Shown: one piece after another, positions 25,980 through 34,773 of the stretch
Numbering within the stretch: the first letter of the stretch is position 1
How the letters are laid out: every line of letters begins with the position of its first letter
DNA from: Kitasatospora gansuensis
GTDB lineage: Bacteria > Actinomycetota > Actinomycetes > Streptomycetales > Streptomycetaceae
NCBI RefSeq assembly: GCF_014203705.1
Contig: NZ_JACHJR010000001.1
Coordinates: forward strand, 5,518,001 to 5,582,000
Direction: 5' to 3'
DNA length: 64,000 nt
The notes under the pieces: generated by a model
Database searches by the model: none
What the model was told of the DNA's origin: nothing
The model's input: the letters and a program-made list of their open reading frames with translations, nothing else
Translations under genes and position numbers: made by a program

Positions 25980-26552
25980 TCAGGAGGAGAGCTGCTGGCG
26001 GGCCTCCATCAGGGCGAAGCCGAGCAGGTTGAGGCCGCGCCAGTCGGCCGGGCGGAGGGCCTGTTCGGCGTCGGCGGCGAGGCCGATGCCCCAGACCCGG
26101 TCGAGTGGGCTGGCCTCGACCAGGACGCGGTTGGCGGTGCCCAGCAGGTAGGAGCGGAGGGCCGGGTCCTGGCCGAACTTGGCGAGGTTGCCCGCGACCA
26201 CCAGGTCGAACCGGGCGGCCGTCCAGCGTCCGTCGTCGAAGCCGCGGACCAGTCGTCCGAGCTTCTTCGCCTCGGCCGGGGTGCGGGCGGCCAGGATCCG
26301 TCCGAGGGTCTCCTCGTCGCCGAACAGCCGGGCCTTGCCCGCCATCATCCAGTGCTCGGCGGTGGAGTACCGGACGCCGTCCACGGTGAACGCGGACGGC
26401 CACCACTGGCTCAGCGAGCCGGGGCCGACGCTGCCGTCCCGCTCCGGCCGGTGGCCCCAGAACATCAGGTACTTCGGCCGCGCGCCGGCCGCCACCAGGG
26501 CGGCGAGGTCCTCGCGGGTGCGGGTGGTGGCGGGGTGCGGGGCATCGTTCAT
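25980..26552 (-). CDS. NADAR-family protein (YbiA-like)
   Basis: This 190-residue protein has the NADAR hallmarks in order: YLMFWGHRPERDG, SLSQWWPSAFTVDGVRYSTAEHWMMAGKARLFGD, AKKLGRLVRGFDDGRW, NLAKFGQDPALRSYLLGT and VLVEASPLDRVWGIGLA. NADAR enzymes hydrolyse N-glycosidic bonds: YbiA acts on riboflavin-pathway intermediates, and others remove ADP-ribose from guanine bases. Which activity applies here cannot be told. The start overlaps the kinase stop by 4 nt (ATGA), so the two are translationally coupled at the end of the importer/oxidoreductase run. Confidence 0.9.
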   Translation of the reverse strand: MNDAPHPATTRTREDLAALVAAGARPKYLMFWGHRPERDGSVGPGSLSQWWPSAFTVDGVRYSTAEHWMMAGKARLFGDEETLGRILAARTPAEAKKLGRLVRGFDDGRWTAARFDLVVAGNLAKFGQDPALRSYLLGTANRVLVEASPLDRVWGIGLAADAEQALRPADWRGLNLLGFALMEARQQLSS

Positions 26553-27592
26553 CCCGCCATGCTGTCACCCACCACCGACGACCGGCCTCCCGTTTTCGCC
26601 GCCACGTGCGGCCGCACCAGCTCGGCGGTCTCCCCGCCGTACGCCTCGGCGAGCCGGCGGAGGAAGTCCTCCGGCCGGTACACGTACTCCTGGGTCCCGA
26701 CCGACTCCAGCGCCAGGGTGGCCAGCAGGCAGCCGACCCGGGCCGCGACCGGCAGCGGCAGTCCCCAGACCTCGCCGGCCAGCACGCCGGCCCGGAAGGC
26801 GTCGCCGACGCCGGTCGGATCGGCCCGGCGGAGCTCGCGTGGTGGGCGGACCTCGATCGGTGGTTCGCCCTGACGCTCGATCAGCACACCGTCCGCGCCG
26901 AGGGTGGTGAACCAGGTGCCGACCCGGGCGAGCAGTTCGGCTCCGGTCAGCCCGGTCCGCTCCAGCAGCAGACTGCGCTCGTACGCGTTGCTGAAGAGCC
27001 AGCGCGCACCGTCGACCAGGGTGCGGACCTGATCGCCGGTCAGCCGGGCGAGCTGCTGGGAGGGGTCGGCGGCGAACGGGAGGCCCGCCACTCGGCACTC
27101 CGCGGTGCGGCGCAGCATGGCGGCCGGGTCGTCGGCCCCGATCAGCACCAGCCGGGCCGGGCCGGTGCGGCCGAGCACCTCGGGGAGGCTGATGTCGGCG
27201 GCCCGGCTCATCGCGCCCGGGTGGAAGGAGGCGATCTGGTTCTGCGCCCGGTCGGTGGTGCACAGGAAGCGGGCGGTGTACTGGCCGGGGACGGTGAGCA
27301 CGCCCCGGGTGTCCACGCCGTTGGCGCGCAGCCAGTCGTCGTACTCCCCGTGGTCGGCCCCGGCCGCCCCGACCAGCAGCGGCCGCAGGCCGAGCCGGCC
27401 GAGGCCGAGGGCGATGTTGGCGCCGACCCCGCCGCGCCGGATCTTCAGCCCGTCCACCAGGAACGAGAGCGAGACCTTGGTCAGTTGATCGGGCAGCAGC
27501 TGATCGGAGATCAGGCCGGGGAAGGTCATCAGGTGGTCGGTGGCGATCGAGCCGCTGATCACGATCTGCCCAGGTGTCGCGGGCTCAGTCAT
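26549..27592 (-). CDS. PfkB-family carbohydrate / nucleoside kinase
   Basis: This 347-residue ribokinase-fold protein begins IVISGSIATDHLMTFPG. The substrate-binding GGVGANIALGLGRLG is present, and the second PfkB signature with catalytic Asp is DPTGVGDAFRAGVLAGE. It resembles the adenosine/ribokinase branch that takes nucleosides or sugars. It is preceded by the second LLM oxidoreductase with an 18-nt gap and overlaps NADAR, suggesting that NADAR and kinase act in sequence, for example on a freed ribose or nucleoside. That link is inference. Confidence 0.85.
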   Translation of the reverse strand: MTEPATPGQIVISGSIATDHLMTFPGLISDQLLPDQLTKVSLSFLVDGLKIRRGGVGANIALGLGRLGLRPLLVGAAGADHGEYDDWLRANGVDTRGVLTVPGQYTARFLCTTDRAQNQIASFHPGAMSRAADISLPEVLGRTGPARLVLIGADDPAAMLRRTAECRVAGLPFAADPSQQLARLTGDQVRTLVDGARWLFSNAYERSLLLERTGLTGAELLARVGTWFTTLGADGVLIERQGEPPIEVRPPRELRRADPTGVGDAFRAGVLAGEVWGLPLPVAARVGCLLATLALESVGTQEYVYRPEDFLRRLAEAYGGETAELVRPHVAAKTGGRSSVVGDSMAG

Positions 27593-27610
27593 CGATGCTC
27601 CTGGAGGGTG

Positions 27611-28696
27611 TCACCAGCCGTGCCGGTGGCTGCCGGTCCGCAGCCGGGAGACCAACTCCCGCCGCAGCTCGCGGTCCTGGTCGGTCTCCACCGCCAGGTC
27701 GAGCTGGACGATGTCCACCCCGGCGGAGTGCAGCGAGCCGATCCGGTCGGCGACGGTGGCCGGTGATCCGACGTAGGCGGTGGCGAACGAGCGGCGGATG
27801 TACGCGGCCACCTGCTCGGCCGCCTGCTGGTCCGGCACCCGGCCGCGCTCGCGGTCGCGGTCCAGTGCGACGGCCTCGGCGAACCGGGGCCCGTCCGGAC
27901 CGGAGGTGAGCCGCAGGGCGTCCCGGCGCAGGTCCTGGACCCGGCGCCGGGCGGCCTCGTCGGTGTCGGCCAGTACCAGGGTGAGGTGCCGCCAGATCCG
28001 CAGGCTCCGGCCGAACCCGGCGGCGGTGGCCCGGACTTCGCCGATCCGGCGCCGGGTGTCGGGCAGCGGGAGCGGTGGCAGGGCGTACACCTCGGCGTGC
28101 CGGGCGGCCAGTTCGACGCCGGCCGGGGAGGAGCCGCCGAAGGAGATCAGCTCACCGCCCGGCTCGGGCCGCAGTCCGGCCAGTGCGCCCGTGACCTGGT
28201 AGAACTCGCCCTTGTGGTCGAACTCCTGGTCATCCGTCAGGGAGCGCCGGAGCAGCCCCAGGTACTCGTCGGCCCGGCGGTAGCGGTCCGCCTTGCCCAG
28301 CGTGTCGCCGTCCCTGGCCACGTCCAGGTCGCTGGAGCCGACGATCACGTGGGCCGCTACCCGGCCGCCGGAGAGCCGGTCCAGGGTGGCGAGTTGGCGG
28401 GCTGCGACGGTCGGAGCGGTGGTGCCGACCCGGTGGGCGACGGCGATCCGCAGTCGACTGGTCGCGGCCAGGGCCCAACTGCCCACCAGCCACGGGTCCG
28501 GCCAGGAACTCGACTGCACCACCAGGGCGCTGTCGAGCCCGTCCTCCTCGTTCTCCCGGGCGGTCGTGGCCACGTGCCCGGGGTCGGCGGTGCGGTCCCG
28601 TGGGTCCGGGGCGAACCGTAGCGCCTGCCGTTCCCGAGGGGTCCGGCCGGTGACCGGGGCGGCCCGTACGCCGCCGCGCAGTTCGAGTTCCATCAC
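27611..28696 (-). CDS. LLM-class flavin-dependent monooxygenase, SsuD-like
   Basis: This 361-residue TIM-barrel luciferase-like protein follows alkanesulfonate monooxygenase pattern: SALVVQSSSWPDPWLVGSWALA, TVAARQLATLDRLSGGRVAAHVIVGSSDLDVARDGD, KADRYRRADEYLGLLRR and a late GSPATVADRI. SsuD enzymes release sulfite from sulfonates with FMNH2. The substrate here could be another C-S or C-N compound. It lies 6 nt after the other LLM gene and downstream of an ABC importer, so it probably acts on the imported compound. Confidence 0.82.
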   Translation of the reverse strand: MMELELRGGVRAAPVTGRTPRERQALRFAPDPRDRTADPGHVATTARENEEDGLDSALVVQSSSWPDPWLVGSWALAATSRLRIAVAHRVGTTAPTVAARQLATLDRLSGGRVAAHVIVGSSDLDVARDGDTLGKADRYRRADEYLGLLRRSLTDDQEFDHKGEFYQVTGALAGLRPEPGGELISFGGSSPAGVELAARHAEVYALPPLPLPDTRRRIGEVRATAAGFGRSLRIWRHLTLVLADTDEAARRRVQDLRRDALRLTSGPDGPRFAEAVALDRDRERGRVPDQQAAEQVAAYIRRSFATAYVGSPATVADRIGSLHSAGVDIVQLDLAVETDQDRELRRELVSRLRTGSHRHGW

Positions 28697-28702
28697 GCCT
28701 CC

Positions 28703-29701
28703 TCAGCCTGCCGCCGGGCCGAGCCGGGCCAGGGTGTCGAGCAGCCGGGCCCGGCTGACGAACACCTCGGGCGGCAGCGACACGTACAGCTGGATGGTGG
28801 TGACGCCGGGGCGGTGGTAGCGCATGATCCGCTCCCGGCACTCCTCGGGGGAGCCGGAGATGAACAGGCCGTCCACCACCTCGTCGGGCAGGGCGGCCTG
28901 TGAGCCCTCCGGGTCGCCGTCGGTCCACAGCTTGTGCGCGTCGGCGAGCAACTCGCCGTGGCCCAGCCACTCGTGGAACTTCCGGTACGGCTCCCGGTTG
29001 AGGATCCAGGCCAGGAACGGGCGGCTGGCGCGGTGCGCGTAGTCGGTGTCCTCGGTCGGGCAGACGAAGACCTTGACCACCAGCTCCTTGCCGGGCGGCT
29101 GCGGGCCGACCGCGTCCAGCACCTTCGGCACGTCCTCGGGGAACAGCAGGTTGGTGATCGCGCCGTCCCCCTCGGTGAAGCCGAGCCGGAGCATGCCGGG
29201 GCGCAGCGCGCCGAGGATCACCTTGACCGGTTCGACCGGCGGGTGCGGCAGTCGGTAGCCGGTGATCGAGAAGGTGTCGAAGTCGCCGGCGATGTGCTCG
29301 CCGCGCAGCGCCCGGGTGACGAACCGCAGCACGTCCCTGGTCCGCTTGAACGGCTCGTCGAACGGGATGCCGTTGATGTCGGTGACGTGCGCCGGGACGG
29401 ACGCTCCGATCCCCAGCAGCAGCCGCCCGGGCGCCAGTTGGGCCAGCGTGGCGGCGGTCTGCGCGAGCACCGCCGGGCCCCGGGTGTGCACCGGCACGAT
29501 GCCGGTGCCGATCCGCAGGCTGGGCGACCAGGCGGCGGTCGCGGCCAGCGGGGTGAAGGCGTCGGTACCGCCGCCCTCGGCGCTCCAGACGTCGGTGTAG
29601 CCGAGGTCGGGGAGCCGCTCGACGATGAAGCGGTGCCGGTCGATGGTCAGGCCGGGCAGCGGCAGCGTGATGCCCCACTTGGGAGGTGCGGTGTCGGTCA
29701 T
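28703..29701 (-). CDS. LLM-class oxidoreductase, F420-type
   Basis: This 332-residue luciferase-like protein has the style of F420-dependent enzymes: WGITLPLPGLTIDRHRFIVERLPDLGYTDVWSAE, LRIGTGIVPVHTRGPAVLAQTAATLAQLAPGRLLLGIGAS, FDEPFKRTRDVLRFV and ISGSPEECRERI. Cofactor choice (F420 or FMN) is inferred from subgroup resemblance. It is located between the binding-protein gene (25-nt gap) and the SsuD-like gene. Confidence 0.8.
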   Translation of the reverse strand: MTDTAPPKWGITLPLPGLTIDRHRFIVERLPDLGYTDVWSAEGGGTDAFTPLAATAAWSPSLRIGTGIVPVHTRGPAVLAQTAATLAQLAPGRLLLGIGASVPAHVTDINGIPFDEPFKRTRDVLRFVTRALRGEHIAGDFDTFSITGYRLPHPPVEPVKVILGALRPGMLRLGFTEGDGAITNLLFPEDVPKVLDAVGPQPPGKELVVKVFVCPTEDTDYAHRASRPFLAWILNREPYRKFHEWLGHGELLADAHKLWTDGDPEGSQAALPDEVVDGLFISGSPEECRERIMRYHRPGVTTIQLYVSLPPEVFVSRARLLDTLARLGPAAG

Positions 29702-29726
29702 CGGGTGGCCTTCCTGCGGGTGGGGG

Positions 29727-31352
29727 TCACGGCCGGACCGAGACCGTGGTGAGGTCGAGGAACCAGGACTGCGGCTGGACCAGCCCCTGCACCTTCGGCG
29801 AAAGGGCCCGGGGATTGCGGTCGTTGACCACGAACAGCCACGGCGCGTCCTCGGTCACCAGCCCGAGCGCCTGCCGGTAGTCGGCCTGCCGCTTGGTCTG
29901 GTCGGGCGAGGCGGCGGCCGACTTGAGCAGCTCGTCCACCTTCGGATTGGCGTAATGCCCGGTCCAGAACGGGCTGTTGGAGCCGACGAACAGCGGCAGC
30001 AGCGCCTCGGACTGGAACAGCGTGGTGGACTGCGCGATGGCGTCCGAGCCGAGCGCGACCTCGCCCTTGGCCTCGGCGCCGATCAGCGTCGACCAGTCGG
30101 TGGTGCGCAGTTCGACCTTGATGCCGACGGCCGCCAGATCGCGCTGGATCGCCTCGGCGATCGGCACCGGCACCAGGTTCCCGGAGCCCCCGGTGGGCAC
30201 CGTGACCGAGCTGGCGAAGCCGCCGGAGAGACCGGCCTCGGCGAGCAACTGCTTGGCCTTGGCCGGGTCGTAGGAGTACGCGTCACCCGCCTTGTCGTAC
30301 GCGGCGGTGGCCCGCGGCGCGGCCTGGTAGGCCGGGTCGGCGGTGCCGTGCAGCAGCTTGTCGGCGATCGCCTGGCGGTTGATCGCGAAGTTGGCCGCGC
30401 GGCGGACCCGGGGGTCGCTCCACGGCGCCTTGGTGGTGTCCAGGATCCAGTACCAGAGGTGGTCGTAGCTGTTGGTGAGGACCTGGACGCCGTCGGCCTT
30501 CAGGCTGTCGAGGTCGTCCGGGTTCGGGTACTCGATCCAGTTCACCCCGCCGGAGCGGAGCGCGGCGGTCCGGGCGGCGGCGTCCGGCAGCGGCTTGACC
30601 ACCAGCTTGTCCAGCTTGGGTGCGCCGCGCCAGTACGTCTTGTTGGCGACCAGCTCGATCTGCTGGCCCTCGGTGTACGAGGAGAACGCGAACGGTCCGG
30701 TGCCGACCGGGTGTTGGGCGAACTTCGCGGAGCCGGTGCTCCGGACGGCGGCCGGGCTGGCGATCAGGACGTGCGCCAGGTCCTCCGGGAAGTGGCCGTT
30801 GGGGTCCTTGGTGACCAGCTCGACGTGGTCCGCGTCCAGCTTGCGGTAGCCGGTGATGCCGCCCGCGTACTCCTTGGCGGCGGCGCCGAGCGCGTCCGTC
30901 CAGTACTCGCTGCCCTTCTTCAGGTAGCGGTCCAGGTTGAACAGCACGGCGTCCGCGTCGAAGGCGGTGCCGTCCTGGAAGGTGACGCCCTTGCGCAGGG
31001 TGAAGGTCCAGGTCTTCGCGTCCGGCGCGACCTGCCAGGACTCGGCCAGTGCGCCGGTGACGGCCGGCGGCTTGTCGGTGACCGACAGGTCGTAGCGGGT
31101 CAGGCCCTCGTAGATCTGGAAGCTGACCAGTCGCTTGCCCTCGAAACCGGCCCCGCCGATCACGGTGTCCGGGTTGGGCAGCTTGCCGGTGGCACCGATC
31201 ACCAGGGTGCCGCCCCGGCCCTTGCCGCCGGAGTCCGAACCGGGGCCGGTGGCCGGGCCGGAGGCGCAGCCGGCAGTGGTCAGCAGAAGGGCGGCGGCCG
31301 GCAGGGCGACGGCTCTGGAGCGGGTACGGGCGAGCGGGTGACGGTGCGTCAT
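29727..31352 (-). CDS. Peptide/nickel-type ABC transporter substrate-binding lipoprotein
   Basis: This 541-residue protein has a basic N-region, hydrophobic core and lipobox LTTAGC (Cys ~29). The SBP_bac_5 fold is clear: LVSFQIYEGLTRYD, AESWQVAPDAKTWTFTLRKGVTFQDGTAFDADAVLFNLDRYL, NGHFPEDLAHVLIASP and VGTGPFAFSSYTEGQQIELVANKTYW. It delivers an unknown organic ligand to the DppBC-like permease. Family members take oligopeptides, sugars or sulfur compounds, so ligand prediction is not possible. Being followed by two flavoenzymes points to a degradable organic (possibly sulfur-containing) compound. Confidence 0.88.
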   Translation of the reverse strand: MTHRHPLARTRSRAVALPAAALLLTTAGCASGPATGPGSDSGGKGRGGTLVIGATGKLPNPDTVIGGAGFEGKRLVSFQIYEGLTRYDLSVTDKPPAVTGALAESWQVAPDAKTWTFTLRKGVTFQDGTAFDADAVLFNLDRYLKKGSEYWTDALGAAAKEYAGGITGYRKLDADHVELVTKDPNGHFPEDLAHVLIASPAAVRSTGSAKFAQHPVGTGPFAFSSYTEGQQIELVANKTYWRGAPKLDKLVVKPLPDAAARTAALRSGGVNWIEYPNPDDLDSLKADGVQVLTNSYDHLWYWILDTTKAPWSDPRVRRAANFAINRQAIADKLLHGTADPAYQAAPRATAAYDKAGDAYSYDPAKAKQLLAEAGLSGGFASSVTVPTGGSGNLVPVPIAEAIQRDLAAVGIKVELRTTDWSTLIGAEAKGEVALGSDAIAQSTTLFQSEALLPLFVGSNSPFWTGHYANPKVDELLKSAAASPDQTKRQADYRQALGLVTEDAPWLFVVNDRNPRALSPKVQGLVQPQSWFLDLTTVSVRP

Positions 31353-31362
31353 AGTGCGGTCC

Positions 31363-32187
31363 TCAGTGCGTGATCGGGTTGGGAAGCTGGTCGGTGGCGG
31401 CGTCCAACAGGGCGCGGGTGTACGGGTGTTGCGGGTCGGACCAGAGCTGTTCGGCCGGGCCCTGTTCGACCACCACGCCGTTGCGCAGCACCAGCACCCG
31501 GTGAGCGAGTCGGCGGACCACGGCCAGGTCGTGCGAGATGAACAGGAAGGCCAGGCCGGTCCGTTCCTGCAGACCGGTCAGCAGGTCGAGCAGCCGGGCC
31601 TGCACGCTGCGGTCCAGCGCCGAGGTCGGCTCGTCGCAGACCACCAGCTCGGGCCGGGTGGCCAGGGCCCGGGCCAGCGCCACCCGCTGGAGCTGCCCGC
31701 CGGACAGCTCGCGCGGGTAGCGCCGGGCCAGCTCCGGTTTCAGGCCGACCTGCTGGAACAGTTCGGCGACCTGCTCCGGGCGGTCCCGGCGTGGTGTGCC
31801 GTGCAGGCGCAGCGGGTCGGCCACCGCAGCGCCGGCGCGCAGCGCCGGGTTGAGCGAGCCACGCGGGTGCTGCGGGACGAACTGGAGCCGGGCCCGGACG
31901 GAGCGGGCGCTCCGGCCGCGCAGCCGGTACGGGTCTTGGTCGGCGAAGCGGACGGTGCCGCTGTCCGGCGCGAGCAGCCCGAGCGCGAGCCGGGCCAGGG
32001 TGGACTTGCCGGAGCCGGACTCGCCGACCAGGCCGACCGTCTCGCCGGGGGCCACTCGGAGGCTGACATCGGCCAGGGCGGTGCGGGGGCCGTACTTCTT
32101 GTGGACCGCTTCGATCGTCAGCAGAGGCAAGGTTGCACTACCTAGGGGCTCGGGGAACTGCGAGGGTTCGTGGCTGGTGGGTGTCAC
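31363..32187 (-). CDS. DppF/OppF-type ABC transporter ATPase
   Basis: The GTG at 32187 overlaps the upstream stop (GTGA), giving 274 residues. Walker A is GESGSGKST, signature ELSGGQLQR, Walker B LVVCDEPTSALD, switch SHDLAVV and the OppF tail HPYTRALLDA. The first ~16 residues (TPTSHEPSQFPEPLG) are encoded by dispersed repeat copy B and are not family sequence. The true domain begins at ~22 (LLTIEAVHKKYG). An internal TTG start at LPLLTI is the alternative, but it lacks a ribosome site. Confidence 0.85.
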   Translation of the reverse strand: MTPTSHEPSQFPEPLGSATLPLLTIEAVHKKYGPRTALADVSLRVAPGETVGLVGESGSGKSTLARLALGLLAPDSGTVRFADQDPYRLRGRSARSVRARLQFVPQHPRGSLNPALRAGAAVADPLRLHGTPRRDRPEQVAELFQQVGLKPELARRYPRELSGGQLQRVALARALATRPELVVCDEPTSALDRSVQARLLDLLTGLQERTGLAFLFISHDLAVVRRLAHRVLVLRNGVVVEQGPAEQLWSDPQHPYTRALLDAATDQLPNPITH

Positions 32188-32257
32188 TGCGAAAGTGCCT
32201 GACCATTTAGGTACGTTGAACGCTCCTGAGGTCGGCGTCGCAGTTCCCCGAGCCCCT
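32144..32257. repeat. Dispersed 114-bp inverted-repeat element, copy B
   Basis: The ends are AGGGGCTCGGGGAACTGCGA and its exact 20-nt reverse complement. The core carries CACTGCGAAAGTGCCTGACC. It straddles the dppD/dppF junction and provides the dppD stop, the dppF start and flanking codons. It equals copy C (36308-36421) in length and arm sequence, with a variable 25-nt central block. Confidence 0.88.
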
Positions 32258-32987
32258 GATGGTGCAGCGTGTGCCGTTCGGTGGGGCCGGACTCGATCAC
32301 CCGGCCGTCCTGCAGCACCACCACCGTGCCGCCGATCCGGCGGGCTGCCGTCAGGTCGTGGGTGACCAGGAGGAGGGCGATGCCGCAGTCCCGGCGCAGT
32401 TCGTCGAAGAGGTCCAGGATCCGGCCGCGCACCAGCGCGTCGAGCGCGGTGGTCGGCTCGTCGGCGATCAGGAGCTCGGGCCCGCAGCAGACCGCGATGG
32501 CGATCGCGGCCCGTTGCCGCAGGCCCCCGGACAGCTCGTGCGGGTAGCTCCGGGCGACCCGCTCGGGTTCGCCGATACCGGCCAGCTCCAGCAGTCGGGG
32601 CACCTCAGCCTTGGCGGCCCGCCGTCCGTCGGCCACGCCGTGTCGCCGGAGCACCTCGGCCAGTTGTGGGCCGATCCGGCGCAGTGGGTCCAGTGCGGCG
32701 GTCGGGTCCTGCGGCACGTAGCCGATCCGGCGGCCGCGCACCCGGGACCAGTCCGGACCGGTCAGCCCGCGCAGTTCGGTGTCGCCGAGCCGGACGCTGC
32801 CGGAGACCTCGGCGCCGCGTCCCGGCAGGCCGAGCACGGTGCGGGCGACGGTGGTCTTGCCGCTGCCGGACTCGCCGAGCAGCACCAGCGCCTCCCCGGC
32901 GCCGAGCTCGAACGAGACCCCGGCCACGGCCCGGACCCCGCCGGGGTAACCGACCGTCAGGTCGGTGACGGTGAGCGCCGCGCTCAT
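32184..32987 (-). CDS. DppD/OppD-type ABC transporter ATPase with repeat-derived C-terminus
   Basis: ATG 32987 (SAALTVTDLTVGYPGG) gives ~267 residues. It has Walker A GESGSGKTT, YVPQDPTAALDPL, signature ELSGGLRQR, Walker B LLIADEPTTALD and THDLTAARRI. After VVVLQDGRVIESGPTERHT the sequence becomes HHQGLGELRRRP and ends GQALSQ, which is translated repeat copy B. The usual OppD C-terminal extension (HPYT and the Cys-rich tail) is missing. The nucleotide-binding core is intact, so activity is plausible. Confidence 0.87.
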   Translation of the reverse strand: MSAALTVTDLTVGYPGGVRAVAGVSFELGAGEALVLLGESGSGKTTVARTVLGLPGRGAEVSGSVRLGDTELRGLTGPDWSRVRGRRIGYVPQDPTAALDPLRRIGPQLAEVLRRHGVADGRRAAKAEVPRLLELAGIGEPERVARSYPHELSGGLRQRAAIAIAVCCGPELLIADEPTTALDALVRGRILDLFDELRRDCGIALLLVTHDLTAARRIGGTVVVLQDGRVIESGPTERHTLHHQGLGELRRRPQERSTYLNGQALSQ

Positions 32988-33826
32988 CGGGTCACCGCCG
33001 GCAGCTGGGCACCGCTGTCGCCGAGGCGGCGGCGCAGGCGTTCGCCGAGGGTGTTGAAGAGCACCGAGACCAGCAGGATCACCACGGCGGGCTGGACCGC
33101 CACCCAGGGGTGGGTGAGCAGCGCGGGCCGCAGCTCGTCCAGCATCGCTCCCCACTCGGCGGTCGGCGGGGCCACCCCGAGGCCGAGGAAGGAGAGCCCG
33201 GCGGCGTACACCACGGCGAGCCCGACCAGGGAGGACGCGTACACCAGCACCACCGGTGCGACCACCGGCAGCACCTGACGCACCGCCAGTTCGAGGGCTC
33301 CCGCGCCGCTGACCCGGGCCGCCTCCAGGTACTCGGCGGTGCGGATCCGGCGGACCTCGGTGAAGCCGACCCGGGCCACCGCCGGGGTGAGCACCACGGA
33401 CAGTGCCAGGACGGTCGCGCCCAGGCCGGGCCGCAGCAGGGTGGCCACCGCGATGGCCAGCAGGACGCCGGGGAAGGCGTACAGCACGTCCAGCGAGCGC
33501 AGCAGGCCCTGCTCGGTCAGCCGCCCGCCGAGGCCCGCCGCGATGCCCAGCAGGGTGCCGAGCACGGTGGCCAGCAGGACCGGTACCAGCCCGCCGACCA
33601 GCGAGGAGCGGGCCGCCCAGATCAGCCGGCTGAGCACGTCCCGGCCCTGGCCGTCGGTGCCGAGCAGGTGCCCGGCGGTGCCGGGGTCGAGCAGCCGGGA
33701 GTCGAGCGAGCCGGCCGCCGGGTCGTACGGGGCGACCAGCGGCGCGGCCACGGTCAGCAGGAGCAGCAGCAGTGCGGCGCCGAGGGAGAGCAGCAGGACG
33801 GGGTCCTGACGGAGGGTCGGCTTCAT
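32984..33826 (-). CDS. DppC/OppC-type ABC transporter permease
   Basis: This 280-residue protein has an N-terminal helix (LLLSLGAALLLLLLTVAAPLVAPY), then HLLGTDGQGRDVLSRLIWAARSSLVGG, the family entry motif, and the EAA-type loop EYLEAARVSGAGALELAVRQVLP. It ends in further helices and has ~6 membrane segments. Start and stop overlap neighbours closely (4 nt with dppD, 2-nt gap from dppB). Confidence 0.88.
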   Translation of the reverse strand: MKPTLRQDPVLLLSLGAALLLLLLTVAAPLVAPYDPAAGSLDSRLLDPGTAGHLLGTDGQGRDVLSRLIWAARSSLVGGLVPVLLATVLGTLLGIAAGLGGRLTEQGLLRSLDVLYAFPGVLLAIAVATLLRPGLGATVLALSVVLTPAVARVGFTEVRRIRTAEYLEAARVSGAGALELAVRQVLPVVAPVVLVYASSLVGLAVVYAAGLSFLGLGVAPPTAEWGAMLDELRPALLTHPWVAVQPAVVILLVSVLFNTLGERLRRRLGDSGAQLPAVTR

Positions 33827-33828
33827 GG

Positions 33829-34773
33829 TCAGCTCCGCACCCGGGGGTCGACGGCCGCGTGCGCCGCGTCCACCAGCAGGTTGATGCCGACGAAGGCGAC
33901 CGCCACCAGCAGCACCCCGCCCTGCACCAGCGGCAGGTCGCGGGCGGACAGCGCGTCGAACAGCAGGCGGCCGATGCCCGGCCAGGCGAACAGGGTCTCC
34001 ACGAACACCACGCCCTCAAGGAGGTAGGCCAGTTGCAGGCCGCCGATGGTGAGCAGGGCGGGGGAGGCGTTGTGCACGCAGTGCCGCAGTACGGCCGCCC
34101 GGCTCAGGCCGCGGGCCCGCAGGCTGTCGGCCAGTTCACCCGCCAGCACCGCGGCCAGCGCGGCCCGGAACACCTTCGCGGTCAGCCCGAGCGGCACCAG
34201 CGCGGCGGCGACGGCTGGCAGCACCAGGTGCCGCAGCAGGTCGGCCGGGCCGCCCGAGCCGAACACGTCGTGGGTGCCACCGGCGGGCAGCCAGCGCAGC
34301 TGGACCGCGAACACCGCGATCAGCAGCAGCGCCACCGAGTACTGCGGCGCGGACACCGCGAGGGTGCTCAGCGCGTCGCAGACCTTGCCCGGCAGGCGGT
34401 CCGGCCGGACGGCGCCGAGCCCGCCGAGCAGCACCCCGCCGGCCAGCACCAGCAGGAAGGCCGCCCCGGTCAGCAGCAGGGTCTGGCCGAGCGCCGCGCC
34501 GATCAGCTCCTGCACCGGACGCTGGGCGGAGATCGACACCCCCAGGTCGCCGTGCAGCGCGTGGGCCAGCCAGCCGACGTAGCGCACCGGCAACGGCCGT
34601 TCCAGACCGAGCCGTTCGGACAGCTCGAGGCGGGCCTCGGGTGGCGCGCCGGGGCCGAGGAAGGCGGTCAGCGGATCACCCGGCACCAGGGCCACGGTGG
34701 CGAACACCACGACCGTCACACCCAGCAGCGTCGGCACCGCGAGCAGGACCCGGCGCAGCAGGAACCCGGTCAT
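33829..34773 (-). CDS. DppB/OppB-type ABC transporter permease
   Basis: ATG 34773 (MTGFLLRRVLLAVPTLLGVTVVVF) is chosen because this is the invariant family start. The 314-residue product has LVPGDPLTAFLG, ERLGLERPLPVRYVGWLAHALHGDLGVSI and EAA loop ADSLRARGLSRAAVLRHCVHNA. It opens the leftward operon and has no convincing ribosome site of its own. Its ATG overlaps the stop of a 15-codon upstream ORF, so coupled translation is likely. Confidence 0.87.
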   Translation of the reverse strand: MTGFLLRRVLLAVPTLLGVTVVVFATVALVPGDPLTAFLGPGAPPEARLELSERLGLERPLPVRYVGWLAHALHGDLGVSISAQRPVQELIGAALGQTLLLTGAAFLLVLAGGVLLGGLGAVRPDRLPGKVCDALSTLAVSAPQYSVALLLIAVFAVQLRWLPAGGTHDVFGSGGPADLLRHLVLPAVAAALVPLGLTAKVFRAALAAVLAGELADSLRARGLSRAAVLRHCVHNASPALLTIGGLQLAYLLEGVVFVETLFAWPGIGRLLFDALSARDLPLVQGGVLLVAVAFVGINLLVDAAHAAVDPRVRS

